A stretch of 62,000 nucleotides of DNA from Diphasiastrum complanatum (lineage: Eukaryota > Streptophyta > Lycopodiopsida > Lycopodiales > Lycopodiaceae). Positions 1 to 10,649 of this stretch are shown in pieces. Under the pieces are notes generated by a model that did no database searches, was not told the origin of the DNA, and worked only from the letters and a program-made list of their open reading frames with translations. Position 1 is the stretch's first letter; every line of letters starts with the position of its first letter. The DNA is taken from contig CM055100.1 in assembly GCA_029204225.1 (NCBI GenBank), positions 29,698,149 through 29,760,148 on the forward strand, read 5' to 3'. Position numbers and translations under genes: made by a program.

Positions 1-194
1 GTGTATCCAATTCAACAATATATTTTCCTTCAAACACATGTTGTTTTCTTGCATTAAGTTGGATCACATACCACCATCTTGGGTCTATTTGATCTGGATG
101 GAATGTAATCTGCCAAAGAATTAAAAAAAATAAGTTAGTCTTATAAGATTTATACATAAATAATTGGATTGCAAATATTAATGACATTGGAATT

Positions 195-606
195 TTAGAG
201 TCTCACTTGTTTGCAATGTCGTGGCAATACTAAAGTGTCATGATAGTCCATCGATATACATTTTGTTGAGTCGATTTGAAAAAACTTTGAGTTATCATTT
301 CTAATCGTGGCGTTGCTTCCACGATAGATGACCTTAAAATATTTTACGTCAAAAATAAAATATTTGTCGTTAGTCTCATAATTCTGCAATGCTACCTTCT
401 GGCCTTGCCTTTTGTCTCACAAAGCCCTTCAAAACTTTCATAAAGCACTCAAGGTAAAACATCCATCTCGTGTGCACAGGTCCTGCAATTGATACTTCTT
501 CGACCAAATGCACTAGAAGATGTAATTGTATATCCAAAAAGGAAGTTGGAAAATCTCTTTCCAACAAATATACCATTTCGATCATTTGGATTTTCATGGA
601 ATCCAA
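195..606 (-). pseudogene. TNP2-associated DUF4218-like domain and C-terminal remainder
   Basis: Codons from 606 down to 376 read MVYLLERDFPTSFLDIQ, then HLLVHLVEEVSIAGPVHTRW, then KVLKGFVRQKARPEGSIAE. This matches the DUF4218 domain that follows the transposase core in plant TNP2-type proteins. An overlapping frame covers 389-195 (64 residues, no family I can name). The ARPEGSIAE motif is complete but the reading frame breaks soon after. This is the 3' part of the same gene as 1187-1753. Confidence 0.75.
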
Positions 607-669
607 ATCACTATTTTTTATTTCTTTTGAGGAAAATCCACCTGCAAGATTGATAGTACATTAGGTTGT

Positions 670-1161
670 TTAACACATAAAAATATTGAAATAACACATA
701 TTTATACAAGTGCTTAAAAAATATAAAAACCTAATCATTGATGACAAATTGTAAAGTACGTCATTGTTGAAGAGACCTCGAATAGAAACCAATAGATGGT
801 TTATCAATAAATTCCTCCAATAGGGTAATTTATGAAAAATAAACAACCGTTTCATACCATCAATGGATTCATTCCATGAAGAATTAACGTCGTGATGTTT
901 AAGCCATTCACCATGCCATTCCGTTACTCCCAGACGTGAGGTTGGTGGTGTAGTTAGAGGATTATCTCCCCGCCCTCCAAAAAATCGCCTACTCGACCTT
1001 CGAAAAGGATGATAAGGCGGCAAGTATTTGCGATGATTTTCATACACCAATTTTTTCAACATATTTGTGCTATGTTGACCCTCAAAAGTGGTCCACAAAT
1101 ATAACATGCATTGTAACCTGATGTGGTTAAACCTGCATAGTTCATAAACCAAATTGAACAT
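670..1161 (-). pseudogene. TNP2-like transposase, downstream part
   Basis: This minus-strand stretch continues the transposase. The segment YENHRKYLPPYHPFRRSSRRFFG corresponds to the family's conserved 'cyMghRrfLp..HpyR....FnG' region, written here from general knowledge of the family. The following residues (TEWHGEWLKHHDVNSSWNES) fit the later part of the same domain. The expected cysteines ahead of the conserved segment are not clear in this frame, suggesting a frameshift or an unseen exon edge near 1165-1185. It lies just downstream of the core part on the same strand. Confidence 0.65.
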
Positions 1162-1186
1162 AAGCTTAGTTAAATATACTCAAACG

Positions 1187-1753
1187 TTAAACCCTAAAAC
1201 GGATTAGATTCATTATATAGATACCTGAACATTCGCTTAAACTGGGGTAGTCATGAATTGTCCCCATTAGAATTCCATGAACAACGAAGTTCCTTTGTTG
1301 TAAAGGTCTCGAGATGTCATAAGCGTGAATACCATTCCAAAGAATGCACAATTCATCGACCAAAGGTGCAAGATACACATCCATGTTCTTAGCCCTGTAC
1401 TTTCCTGGAATCAATAAAGCCAATAGCAAGTGTCCCGTTTTAATACTCAACCATGGAGGTATGCTATAATTAACGAGCACAACTGGCCATGTAGACCAAG
1501 TTGACGCTTGAACGCTAAAAGGATTTATGCCATCCATAGCAAGGCCAAATCTCAAATTACGAGGTTCATTTTTAAACTCGGGCCATTGGTCTTCAATATG
1601 TTTCCATGCAGGTGAATCACTTGGTACTTGCATCACATCATCCGTAAATCGATTGTTGACATGCCAATCCATTAGTTGTGCCCAAGATTTACATCGAAAT
1701 AAACATTGCAGTCGTGGGATAATTGAAAACTGTCGTAACACTTTTCGTGGCAC
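1187..1753 (-). pseudogene. TNP2-like CACTA transposase, central part
   Basis: A 188-codon open stretch matches the conserved core of the plant tnp2 transposase family. Diagnostic runs are LRFGLAMDGINPF near residue 68, the NYSIPPWLSIK segment, LLALLIPGKYRAKNMDVYL, and the LCILWNGIHAYDIS segment. The D of AMDGINPF is in the region carrying a catalytic acidic residue in this family. The protein would cut and join the CACTA ends in the nucleus. The frame is not continuous with the downstream part (670-1161) without a splice or frameshift, and the start methionine is not necessarily the real one. I read it as an internal exon or a broken gene. Confidence 0.8.
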
Positions 1754-1994
1754 TTTATCCCCTTGTACATCATCTCAAAAACGTGAAGTGTTACACATTG
1801 GACATTGAAGCTTTTCTGAATGCTCACCTCTATATAGAACATGGTCTTCTGGACATGCATGTATTGTGTCGTAATCCATTCCAAGCACGGTCATCATCTT
1901 TCGTGCTTCTTTTCGTGTTTATCACATTTTCTTTCGGAAGTATTCGAAGCAACAACCTAAAAAAAGAGCAATGTGAGTTGTTAGAAAAGAAAAA

Positions 1995-2399
1995 TTAACT
2001 TAATGTAAATACGCTATAAAGTACAATAGTTGTGTTATGCGTTAAGTACCCGAATAAAGATGTCACGCTACGATCACTCCATTTGTATGTTGCTTGAAGG
2101 TTTAGAATAAGAATTGACGTAGCTAGTCTATCCATCTCAAATTGTTCGTGATCTCCGTTTTCATTAGAAGATGCATGCATATCATCATTCTCATTTGTTT
2201 CAAAGTAAGATTCAAACGTGTTGTGCATTGCTTCATCGTGTTGCACCTCATCATCATAATCATTAGAATCAAGTAAATTACTTTTTTTTCCAATTGTGTT
2301 TGTCTCTTCAATTTGTTTCATTCTTTGTTTTCTCATATCTATCAAAACTTGATGTTGATTGTAACTAAACACGGATGGATCAACTCCGTGGAATGGCAT
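1995..2399 (-). pseudogene. TNP2-like transposase, N-terminal acidic region
   Basis: The 134-codon open stretch starts MPFHGVDPSVFSYNQHQVL, is rich in D, E and N, and ends with ATYKWSDRSVTSLFGYL. The last run resembles the segment 'l....gwSnksF..LL.lL' that precedes the transposase core in CACTA proteins. Its place just upstream of the core on the same strand supports an N-terminal exon. Homology is short, so the call rests partly on position. Confidence 0.5.
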
Positions 2400-3089
2400 T
2401 CGATGTATTGGCTACACACATGAAACAAATTCCATAAGTGACGTATATAGATTGACGAAGATTATAATAAAAAACAATCGTATAAAGTTAGCAAACCTCA
2501 ACGTCTTCCAAATTCAATGGTTAACCTTCTTCTTTTCGTCCAAACTTCCACAAATGATTTTCAGCAATGCGTCTTTCACACATCTTTTGCTTATCACACT
2601 TGAGGCATGTGCACCATATTTTATTTTGAAAATAATTTTTCTACGAGAAACAAAAATCAAGTACATGTCACTTTAGCACAATGGTTTAACTTATAATAAC
2701 AAATCTTTATGAACAAGAAAACATGCACGTTTAATACTTACCTTGTTAACTTGAGTAGTGTCTTCATTGCTAGACTGATCTGAATATAATTCATCTCGTT
2801 GTGATAAACTGCATATATGCACAAGTACAAAACACAAATAACATAAAATTATTGTATGATTCTAATGTTTTTATTTTTAGATAGTACTATTCTTATACGT
2901 TGTCGCTTATATGATTCTTTTGCATCTTGATGCAGGTTCTAAACGCATATCTATCTCTTCTTTTGTTATCACATGTATGAAAGTCTCACTCCAATATGCA
3001 TTAAAGTTCTGTAGTCAATTTTCTTTTCTACTTCATTTCAATATATTAGGGTTTATTGTAATGTATTGTATGTTTATGAATGTAGTAAT

Positions 3090-4060
3090 CATATCGGGGT
3101 CAGGCAGTGGTGAAGCTCGGGAGATTATGTTAAAAATCTATATGAATCATTAACTCCCGAGCAAAAAGCAGAACTGCAAAGTATGCTTAGCCGAGATGAG
3201 GGTGGTCCCTCACAAGCGGTCGCGGCTCCCGCCCCCACCAAAGAGTCATCCACAAATCCTTATTATGACGTGGATCCTCAAGGTAATATAATTGTCAACA
3301 AAAAAAGGGAGGGTGGTTTTGGACTGACTCTATTTTTTATGCCAACGCCATTTTGGCGACAAATTGTTTAGTAAATGGTCCAAACAACATGCCACCGATA
3401 AACGACAGGTTATTGCTACCCTTCGTGACGAATTCCAACAAGAAGAGAAATTCGAGGAGAAGGAGATTCTTAAGCATATGAGCTTATGGATTAGGCATCG
3501 TCGTGATATGGCACGACGAGCTTATAGGGACGGGCAATCCAACCCCTCCTGATGTTCAAGAAGTGATTGGAACCGTGTAAAAATGGATGAATGAACACCA
3601 GATAAATACAAGATTAGAAAAGATGCCACGACTGCTAGGATGCATGGGATAGGCAATCCTAGGTTGGGCTTGAGCAGAAAGGCGGTATTGCAAGCAAGCA
3701 TGGTAAGTGAACTTACACTACTCTTATAGTTTATCTTTGATTTCATATGCTTTTATTTTTTAATATGCATTATGATTAGCTGCTCCAACGTAGTCCTAAA
3801 TTAATTTCAACTTAATGCATGGATACTTGGCATACTATGGACGTCTACCAACTAAGGAGGAGTACAATTGGCCTTCAGGGAATCATACGATGCATTAGTC
3901 GACAAACTAAAGAGCGAGGGTCATCCTCCAAATATAAGTACTAGTTTTTGTATTCATACTAATGTGTTTGTATTTTGACGTCAATTTTATTTAATTTAAT
4001 ATGATCGAAGCATTAATGTAGTTTGTTTGCTTGTGTTCATGCAGACTGGATGTCACGATG
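3090..4060 (+). pseudogene. TNPA / Transposase_24-like second CACTA gene
   Basis: On the strand opposite to TNP2, pieces in different frames encode parts of the plant Ptta/En/Spm transposase family. One piece (about 3140-3340) has a P-rich segment followed by NPYYDVDPQGNIIVNKK. Another (3364-3552) has LFSKWSKQHATDKRQVI and an acidic helix. Further on are a GIGNPRLGLSR-like segment near 3640 and AFRESYDALVDKLKSEG near 3880. Intervening stretches may be introns (a possible donor follows 3700) or decay. Such proteins bind the subterminal repeats of their own element, which here lie downstream at 4622-5062. Confidence 0.55.
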
Positions 4061-4621
4061 ACGACAAGTAGATTAGGTTTATAAGTTTTAATTGATGTTA
4101 GATATAGAAAGACTCATGCTATATCAAAGCACCAATTTTGTAATACATTGGTTGATATTATGAAAAAATTATTATTGCAAATGATCGTGCTATATTGCCA
4201 TTGCTTTTATATGTGCAATGTTTTTTTTTCAAAAATTGCAATGTCAAATTTCGAGATGTGGATTGACGTAATAACCAACTAAGAATTCAAAACCATGTGC
4301 AATGTCGGATTTCAAAACAAGAATCAATATCATATATAGAAATCTAAATGAAATTTATGATGTGCATAAAGCAATGCAATAAAGTATTGTCATTCATAAT
4401 GCACATGAAGTAATACAATAAAATATAGAATGAAAAGCAATCTAAGAATGAAAAGTACCTCATGCTTAGCTTGTTGTTTGATCCAAATGTTGAATGCAAC
4501 TCAAAAATATTGTTTCAAAAACAATTCATGAACATCGCTTTTCCAAGAACCCAACTCCAAGAACAACCCGATAAGATGGACGTGTTGTTTCTTACGCATT
4601 TTTTATTGTTTTTACCTGATT

Positions 4622-5062
4622 TGGGACGTCGGAATCCGACATCCAAACGCGTCGGACACATGTCGAATAGATGTCGGACAACGTCAGACCTTATTTTTGA
4701 TCATTCTGTAAACAAACGTCGGATTCCAACGCGTATGTAGGATGTCGGAATCCGACATTCAAGTAGACATCAGATGGACGTTAGATGGGCATCGGCAGAC
4801 AATTTTCTGGATCATTCTGGATTTACAGACGTCGAAATCCGACGGCTCTTTTGGACGTCACATTCTGACATCCACGTCGAATTGCAAGCGACGTCTTTGG
4901 ACATTGCAATCCGACGTCCACGTCGGACGTCGCAATGCGACATCCACGTTGGATTCATTTCCATCGACCGAGAAGTGTCAATCCAGATTTTGGCAACTTA
5001 TGTGTGTCGGATTGCGACGTGTTTTAGGGACGTCGGATTCTGACGACCTTATAGCGATGTGT
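4622..5062. repeat. CACTA subterminal repeats
   Basis: At least ten copies of a short motif around GACGTCGGAATCCGACATC occur here in both orientations, some as imperfect palindromes, for example near 4625, 4741, 4833, 4905-4950 and 5029. The spacing is irregular. Clustered short direct and inverted motifs of this type are typical binding sites for the element's own DNA-binding protein close to CACTA termini. CpG-rich composition contrasts with the AT-rich surroundings. Confidence 0.65.
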
Positions 5063-5639
5063 TTTTCCAATGTCCGCAATGAATAAAAAAAATTAAACTC
5101 GCAACTTATGTCGCAAATCGCGGCGGGTGTTGTTGTGTGTGAGTCATGCAGTAGCAAACACATACTGTCACAAATATAGAGGTAGCAAGTAGTAGCTAGT
5201 TACCAGTTTATTCGTGAGAGCGGATATCTCTCTTGCGTCGACGCATTGATCTGGGAAACAGACAGTACTCAAGTTTTTGTTGCAAACTTCATTTTGATAA
5301 TAGATGAGTTGAAGCATCATGCCCATCGTGTGCAATCTGTGAATGACTTATCTTGCTTGCTTAGAGTAGTTACATTTTTCCGTTGTTTCTCAATTGTTGT
5401 ATGATGTTTTAAACATTGTCTACTGTTCGTTAATTAATGTCAAAGCTGCAATGTCAGCCTATAGTTCGGACGAGATCAGATCACAGTGTGTAGCAGTAAC
5501 TGCAACTGTATAGATCGGCTTTATCTAAGCTTTGCATCAGGACTCCAAGTCTTCCCAGTAGTGAAACAGAGTGTTCAAGTGCGCTCATTCACGCTTCCGC
5601 CAATTTAACCATGAGGGATTTCCAACATCGAGAAGCAGA
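5063..5639. other. No recognisable feature
   Basis: No coding similarity, RNA gene or repeat was recognised. A CACTA terminus was looked for here and not found. Confidence 0.4.
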
Positions 5640-5990
5640 GCGGGTTGATCATATTCCAACAAAGTTTATTTACATGAAGTGTAAAAATGGATTTGCTCAA
5701 TCCAATGGCTATTTATAATCTAGCGCTCTGGAAATACAGATCCAAACTATATCCACACATTGCATGGATATTCAGATGCAAATTGGACAAGTGATGTCGA
5801 CATACAAAAAAATTCACTTCTAGTTTTGTATTCAATAATGGTCAAATATCTTGGAACGGTCAAAACCTCCATTGCAATGTCCTCAATAGAGTCTAAGTAC
5901 ATTGCAGCTTCATATGCTACCAAAGAGACAATTTGGCTGAGAAATTTATGTCTAACATTGGCCTCAAACAACATTGTTGGCTGATTTTTT
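5640..5990 (+). pseudogene. Ty1/copia RNase H fragment
   Basis: Codons from 5760 read MHGYSDANWTSDVD, then SSIESKYIAASYATKETIWL. These are the SDADW and SSTEAEY...KE.IWL signatures of the RNase H domain at the end of copia pol. The first signature keeps its acidic residues, but the glutamate of the EAEY motif has become ESKY. The fragment ends at a stop near 5984 and has no recognisable RT upstream or LTR downstream. It is an isolated scrap. Confidence 0.75.
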
Positions 5991-6669
5991 TGACATGCAA
6001 AATCGGGATGACATTGATAATTATGTTCAGAATTTTGTAAGAACCGGCTTGTAAACCTCGGTTGTTAATGGTAAAATCGGCATACAATTGCTTATAGATA
6101 GGGGTCTCATCCCACCCAAAATGTGGCTAGAGAAAATTTTGAGGGCTTAGAATCGGCCCATAAAATATTTTACGGGCTTGGAATTGGCCCGGTTATGTGA
6201 ATTGTAGTATTTTGTCGGCATTGTTGCTCAAACTTTCTAATGTATTGATCTATTTTTCACTAATATAAAAGGGGGTTTGGCATTTTGCTGCGGATTTTGC
6301 GAATTTAGTGTTTTCAAATTATGTCAAATTGATAAGACATGGCATGCTACATTTTTTCTAGGTTTTTAAAACTTATTCTACTTCGCTTTTGGAGTTGAAA
6401 TCTATCATGTTGTTTATTTTCTTACTAGCTAAAAGATATGTTTGCAAATCATGTTGGCTACAAATTGTACATAGTATGCTATATCATGGAGAACGCAGAA
6501 AACTTAATCACTTTAATTTTACATCTATCAAGCTAAAACATTTTTGTCTACTGCCAAGGATTGATGTACGACCATACATTAAAAGACATGATGGTATGTG
6601 GCCAAGCCTATGGTTAAACTTATGTTAAGATGATGAAATAATAAAATATTTTCAATTTTTTTTTTTTTT
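5991..6669. other. No recognisable gene; AT-rich spacer
   Basis: Nothing with convincing coding similarity. A short duplicated phrase (ATCGGCCCATAAAATATTTT near 6152 and a related one near 6180) is the only internal structure seen. Confidence 0.4.
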
Positions 6670-6978
6670 ATCAAATTTGATTAAAGCAATGTATTCTACA
6701 TGAAAAATGGAGCATTTTTGCTTTTGGATCATCTCAATCCGAGCAATATTAAAAAAGTTATCGCCCTTCAAATTTTTTAGGCTAATTTTTTTTTTCTTGG
6801 AGCTTGGAAGGGGTAGCACGCCGGCATGCTACCCCCTTTAGATTCTAAGGGGAAAATGTTTTCTAGTCTAAAAAACGTTAAACTATCATAACTTTTACTA
6901 TTGCTCGGATTGAGATGATCCAAAAAGCAAAAGTGCTCTATTTTTTATGTAGAATCCATTGGTATAATCAAAGTTAGT
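6670..6978. mobile_element. 309-bp foldback (long inverted repeat) element
   Basis: The left half 6670-6822 is the imperfect reverse complement of 6823-6978. The outer arms of about 90 bp share the run TTGGATCATCTCAATCCGAG, found near 6724 and in reverse near 6904. The centre is an almost perfect palindrome, GGTAGCACGCC/GGCATGCTACC, with the axis between 6822 and 6823. The whole would fold into one hairpin. There is no coding capacity. A foldback MITE or a small-RNA-producing hairpin locus are both possible. No target duplication is evident. Confidence 0.75.
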
Positions 6979-8552
6979 TTTTATATAATATAAAATTATT
7001 ATATATGAAACCTATATATGTAATAGCATACCATGTGCCATGAAATTTTAGAAATCCTTTGTAAATAAAACTCGCAAAACTCGCAAAGAATTTACTCGCA
7101 GATTGTCAAAACACTATAAAAAGCTACCTACTGTTTTTTCAGAAAATCGAGTCGTCGAAGAAACGCCAAGTCATGAGTACTCGCAAAAGATAGCGCATGA
7201 GAATCGGTAGTGGGAAAAATCGGTTCACAACAAGTAGCAGGGAATTTTGTGAGGCAGGGTCAAGAAAACGAAAATGGGGGATGGCAAAATATGGGCAAGT
7301 TCTAGGCACTCAAGAAATAATGCGGGCCAAAATAGTATCTCGACAAACCAACTCAACGACTTAAACGATGGGCCATAGGTGCGCAATGGGAAAATGCAAA
7401 AAAGAGGCCTCAAAGCGTTTAAAGAAAATATCTTACCTAAAAATGGTTGGGGTTGACCAATGATAGGCATGTGGACTACCACTTTAAGATTAGCACAATT
7501 GAAGTAATCCCCATCCTTACTATATTTAAACAATTCAAAATGCAAAAAGAAAAAGATGGCTCACACATGTGGTACCCTTGTACACCTTGACCCCAATGGC
7601 AAATGGGAAGTGTACCAAGGAAGGCAAGAAGAGTATGAAGAGTGACAAGCTTGCAATTTGAAGGGGAACCTTTGAAAACTACTATTAATAGGAGGGGCCT
7701 TCTTGGCATTTGGTGTGGAAGGGCTTATAGCAAAGATTGAGGAGTGGAAGGCTGATTTGGATGTGAAAGTATTGAAGAGTGAGTTCATGGTTGAGAGAGT
7801 TGTTTGTGAGAGTGCCAAAGTGGAGTTAACAATCCTTTTATTAATGCATTTTCAGATGAGGTGAGTGGTTGTGGCTCTCATCATCATGGAAGCAGACGAA
7901 TCGTGTGCTTCTTTGGGCTTAGTTGATTTTTCATCCCAATTTCAACTTCCTACTCCCAGGAATACAATCGCTCTTGCTCGGTCGTGCTTTCTCTCTTGAC
8001 CTTGAGGAACAAGTGCAAGGACCTGTAGTGGACGCATAATTTAGGTAGACCACTCATCGCAGGCAGAGAACCAAAGCCCTCATACTTGTTGTCGTTGCGA
8101 CTGCTGCTGCCTATGGCAGTTCAATATCGTTGTGGAAGTAACTTCTCTGAACTCAGCTTGCACACACAATCAATGGCTATCGGTTGCTTTGCATGTTGTT
8201 TGTTAGTACCAAATGTTAGTACTATTGTTGAGGATGGATTGAGAGTTTCGAAAACAAGTAGGGTTGAATACTTGCAAGTTTGGTAAGAGGGATGGATTGT
8301 GTTTGCCTTTGCATTGATGCTTGAAGATGGAAGTTTGGTGAGTTACTTTGAGTAAGTTAGATGCTTGAATGTGGAGCGTTTGATTGATGTTTGGTTGTGG
8401 GGTGATGGGAGGCTTGTTCCTTTGGGTTGTGTGTTGCTAACTCCACAGTTAGTATGGTGTATTCTAAACTTTGGCTTGATTGCTTGAAGACGAGCTCAAT
8501 GTTGGTTGGTTGTGTAGTTGGTTGGTTGTGTAGTTGGTTGGGTTGAGGAGTA
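6979..8552. other. No recognisable gene
   Basis: Open frames of 66-106 codons occur on both strands but show no family signature, and those at 7225-7818 overlap one another. 8400-8560 contains short GGTTGTGTAGTTGGTTGG-like direct repeats. I see no RNA gene or element end. Confidence 0.35.
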
Positions 8553-9107
8553 TTACATGTTGTGAGGTCGGTTGAATGATTTATGGAATGTTTGGTTGTG
8601 GAATGGAGTGCTAATAGTTGTCATTTTGATTGTGGGATGCTGGCCTAAAGTCATGGCTAGTGCTTCTCGTTCTATAATTGAATAATTCATTTCTGATTCA
8701 ATGAGCTGTCGGTTGGCAAATCGGACCGGAAAGTCTTTCTCACATTCTCCTGGCTGGGTCAAGATGGCTCCAATTGTATACTTTGAAGCATCTGTATGCA
8801 TATGAAACTCTATTGTCCAATTGGGTGGTCGTAAGATTGGCACTGAGACCAATGCATCTTTAAGCTTTTGGAAAGCCTGTAAGGCTTTCTCTGTCCAATG
8901 AGGTTTCGTGGTAAGTTTGTAAATTGGCCTTGCTAACTCCGCAAAATTTAAAATAAAGATCCGATAATAGTTAGCATGACCCATGAAAACATAGACCCCA
9001 AGAATCATCCCTAGTGGTGGCAGATCAACAATGACCCTTATCTTTGATAGATCCATGGCGATCCCGTGTCTTGATACAATATGACCCAATATTAGGTCGT
9101 GTGTCAC
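8553..9107 (-). pseudogene. Ty3/gypsy RT-RNase H fragment (gypsy-2/3 family)
   Basis: The minus-strand frame runs from the end of the RT (LILGHIVSRHGIAMDLSKI, GHANYYRIFI) into RNase H (FHMHTDASKYTIGAILTQP, EREALAM). The RNase H TDAS and the glutamate of EREALAM are kept. It resembles the pol of gypsy-2 at 26080-26540. Similarity stops near 8640, where the frame runs into unrelated sequence. The upstream RT core with its YxDD motif is absent, since the element is cut at about 9120 by the junction with copia F. Confidence 0.8.
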
Positions 9108-9122
9108 CCAATATTAGGTCGT
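9082..9122. repeat. Junction-associated 22-bp tandem duplication
   Basis: ACCCAATATTAGGTCGTGT occurs twice, at 9082-9100 and 9104-9122. The right copy abuts the boundary between the gypsy scrap and the copia F LTR. The left copy is in frame with gypsy pol and the right copy breaks the frame, so it looks like filler copied at a break. Confidence 0.65.
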
Positions 9123-9680
9123 GTTTCTTGTTCGCTTCTTGTTCGAGTTTGTTTCTCGTTCGTGTTCGTCATTTATTCTCCCCCACGAGAAACGAACTCG
9201 AACAGAAAATGTTTGTGCGCAGCGAAATGAGCTATATGACTCTCTCCGTAAGCATGACTACGCCTATCAGAATGACAGAACTTTAGTGATAGAAATACGG
9301 TCATTCTAAATTACGTAGCCAAACACTAATAGATGAAGCGCCAGAAGAATAATTTGTCGTGAATAGCAAGACAAATTATATGTCGTGAATGATTCATAAA
9401 GATCTAGACTGTGCTGACTGATAATTAGTCGCGAATGATTCACAAAAGACAAGACTAAATGCTAATCGTTTATTACCAGTAAGAACAACTAGAAAGATCA
9501 GACATAATGAATGATAAGCATAGCAATACTAACATAAATCTGAACGCAGAACAATGAACTGTATCAAATTAAGTATATCATGTATACATGTCAATAATGC
9601 GATAGAGCACAATACCATAGCGGACGAAATCGCATGCCCTACAAAGCTTATTTCAATCTGTAAAAAAATGAATTAGACCT
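9120..9680 (-). repeat. LTR of copia F (3' LTR), rearranged end
   Basis: 9185-9670 aligns with the F2 LTR at 21958-22549 and, inverted, with the LTR half at 16985-17165; shared phrases include GATTACGTAGCCAAACA-type sequence near 9313. The outer about 65 bp (9120-9183) carry the LTR's terminal sequence in the opposite orientation, so the end is folded back: CGAGTTTGTTTCTCG near 9143 faces CGAGAAACGAACTCG near 9187. No clean TG...CA end is left. Confidence 0.65.
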
Positions 9681-10070
9681 TAATTCTGACAAAGTGAAGA
9701 ATCAATGCTCAGGGCATCTACTTCGTTTATGTCGTCTTCTTCTGCTCTCTTCATCATCATTTTTACATGAATGGTGTCCAATATATATATATTACATAAT
9801 ATTACAAGTGTGCAGATGTGAAAGTATAGAGTGGATGTGTTGTCTGTAGGAGATCGTGGCTGGCTGCAATCATTGTCCAATCTGTTAGCGCAACTGCATG
9901 GGGTGAGCATGAAAAGGGTGCGACATCAGCCAGTGTTGAAGTGAACGTTGGTGATGATGCAAAAAGTGTGTCACTCTTACGAATGGCCTTAGGATAAGAT
10001 CTACAGGGTGCCTTAGCTTTTAGGGCACTTTGGCATTCAGTAAGATAGTGTCCCCATTTCGCCTATCACC
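9681..10070. other. Copia F 3' end of pol or untranslated region, partly unassigned
   Basis: 9680-9760 encodes on the minus strand a short tail ending ALSIDSSLCQN-stop that is shared, in the same orientation, with 16880-16975, so it probably belongs to the element's pol end or 3' leader. The rest (9760-10070) has no similarity that I recognise. The expected RNase H domain is not here. Confidence 0.4.
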
Positions 10071-10613
10071 TTAAACTGTGTAGAAACACAGTGTCGCGGT
10101 TCTATTGTTGCTGAAGAGCAACGTATCATCAACGTACAAGGTGATGATAATAAAGGATTGTTGTACTGACCTTGAATAATCATTGCAATCAGCAGTGCTT
10201 GGTCTGAATCCTTGTTCAATGAGAAATGTGTTGATCCTCTGAAACCAAACTCTGGCAGACTGTTTCAAGCCATATAGTGCTTTGTGGAGTTTATAGACAT
10301 GATTCTGGATCATGTAGATATCTTCTTGTATGACTCTATTCAGATAGGCTGTTTGTACATCAAGTTGATGTACTTTGAGGTTGGCAGCTGCAGCATAAGA
10401 CAAGAGCATTTGGATCGACGAATGTTTGACGACTAGACTAAAAGTCTCACTGTAGTCAAAATTCGGGATCTGGATGAATCCTCGTGCTACTAGTCTAGCC
10501 TTCCTTCGATCAATTGCTCCGGTCATAGAGGAATACTCTCTGTCCATGGCTTTTCTCCAGAGATCAGAGTCTGGTTGGTTGAGTGCCTCTTTGACTGTCG
10601 TCGGTTCCTGCAT
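10071..10613 (-). pseudogene. Copia F reverse transcriptase, internally shortened
   Basis: Signatures in order: LWRKAMDREYSSM, KARLVARGFIQIPNFDYSET, HQLDVQTAYLN, VYKLHKALYGLKQSARVWF, and the catalytic ITLYVDDTLLFS. Compared with a normal copia RT, about 35 residues (the TWxLV...KWVFK segment) are missing between EYSSM and RRKARLV, and about 14 residues between DIYMIQ and NHVYKL. The frame nevertheless stays open for 180 codons. The protein ends soon after YVDD, so the thumb and RNase H are absent. The YVDD motif itself is intact. Confidence 0.85.
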
Positions 10614-10649
10614 TAAGAGACAGGCAGACTCAAGAGTATACCTTGTGGG

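Larger units (their letters stand above)
1..5062 (-). mobile_element. Degenerate CACTA (En/Spm-type) DNA transposon, left end outside window
   Basis: The segment holds the two gene types of plant CACTA elements: a TNP2-like transposase on the minus strand (195-2399) and a TNPA/Transposase_24-like gene on the plus strand (about 3090-4060). A block of short subterminal repeats follows (4622-5062). Neither gene is intact. I could not find a clean terminal CACTA/TAGTG end on the right, so 5062 is only the end of the repeat block, and the left terminus lies outside the window. The family assignment is firm from the transposase; the boundaries are not. Confidence 0.75.

Noticed and set aside
5063-5300. 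Right terminus of the CACTA element
   Set aside because: No TAGTG end with a 3-bp duplication was found.
7225-7818. Minus-strand frames of 77-106 codons as a gene
   Set aside because: Mutually overlapping, no recognisable domain and no supporting context.
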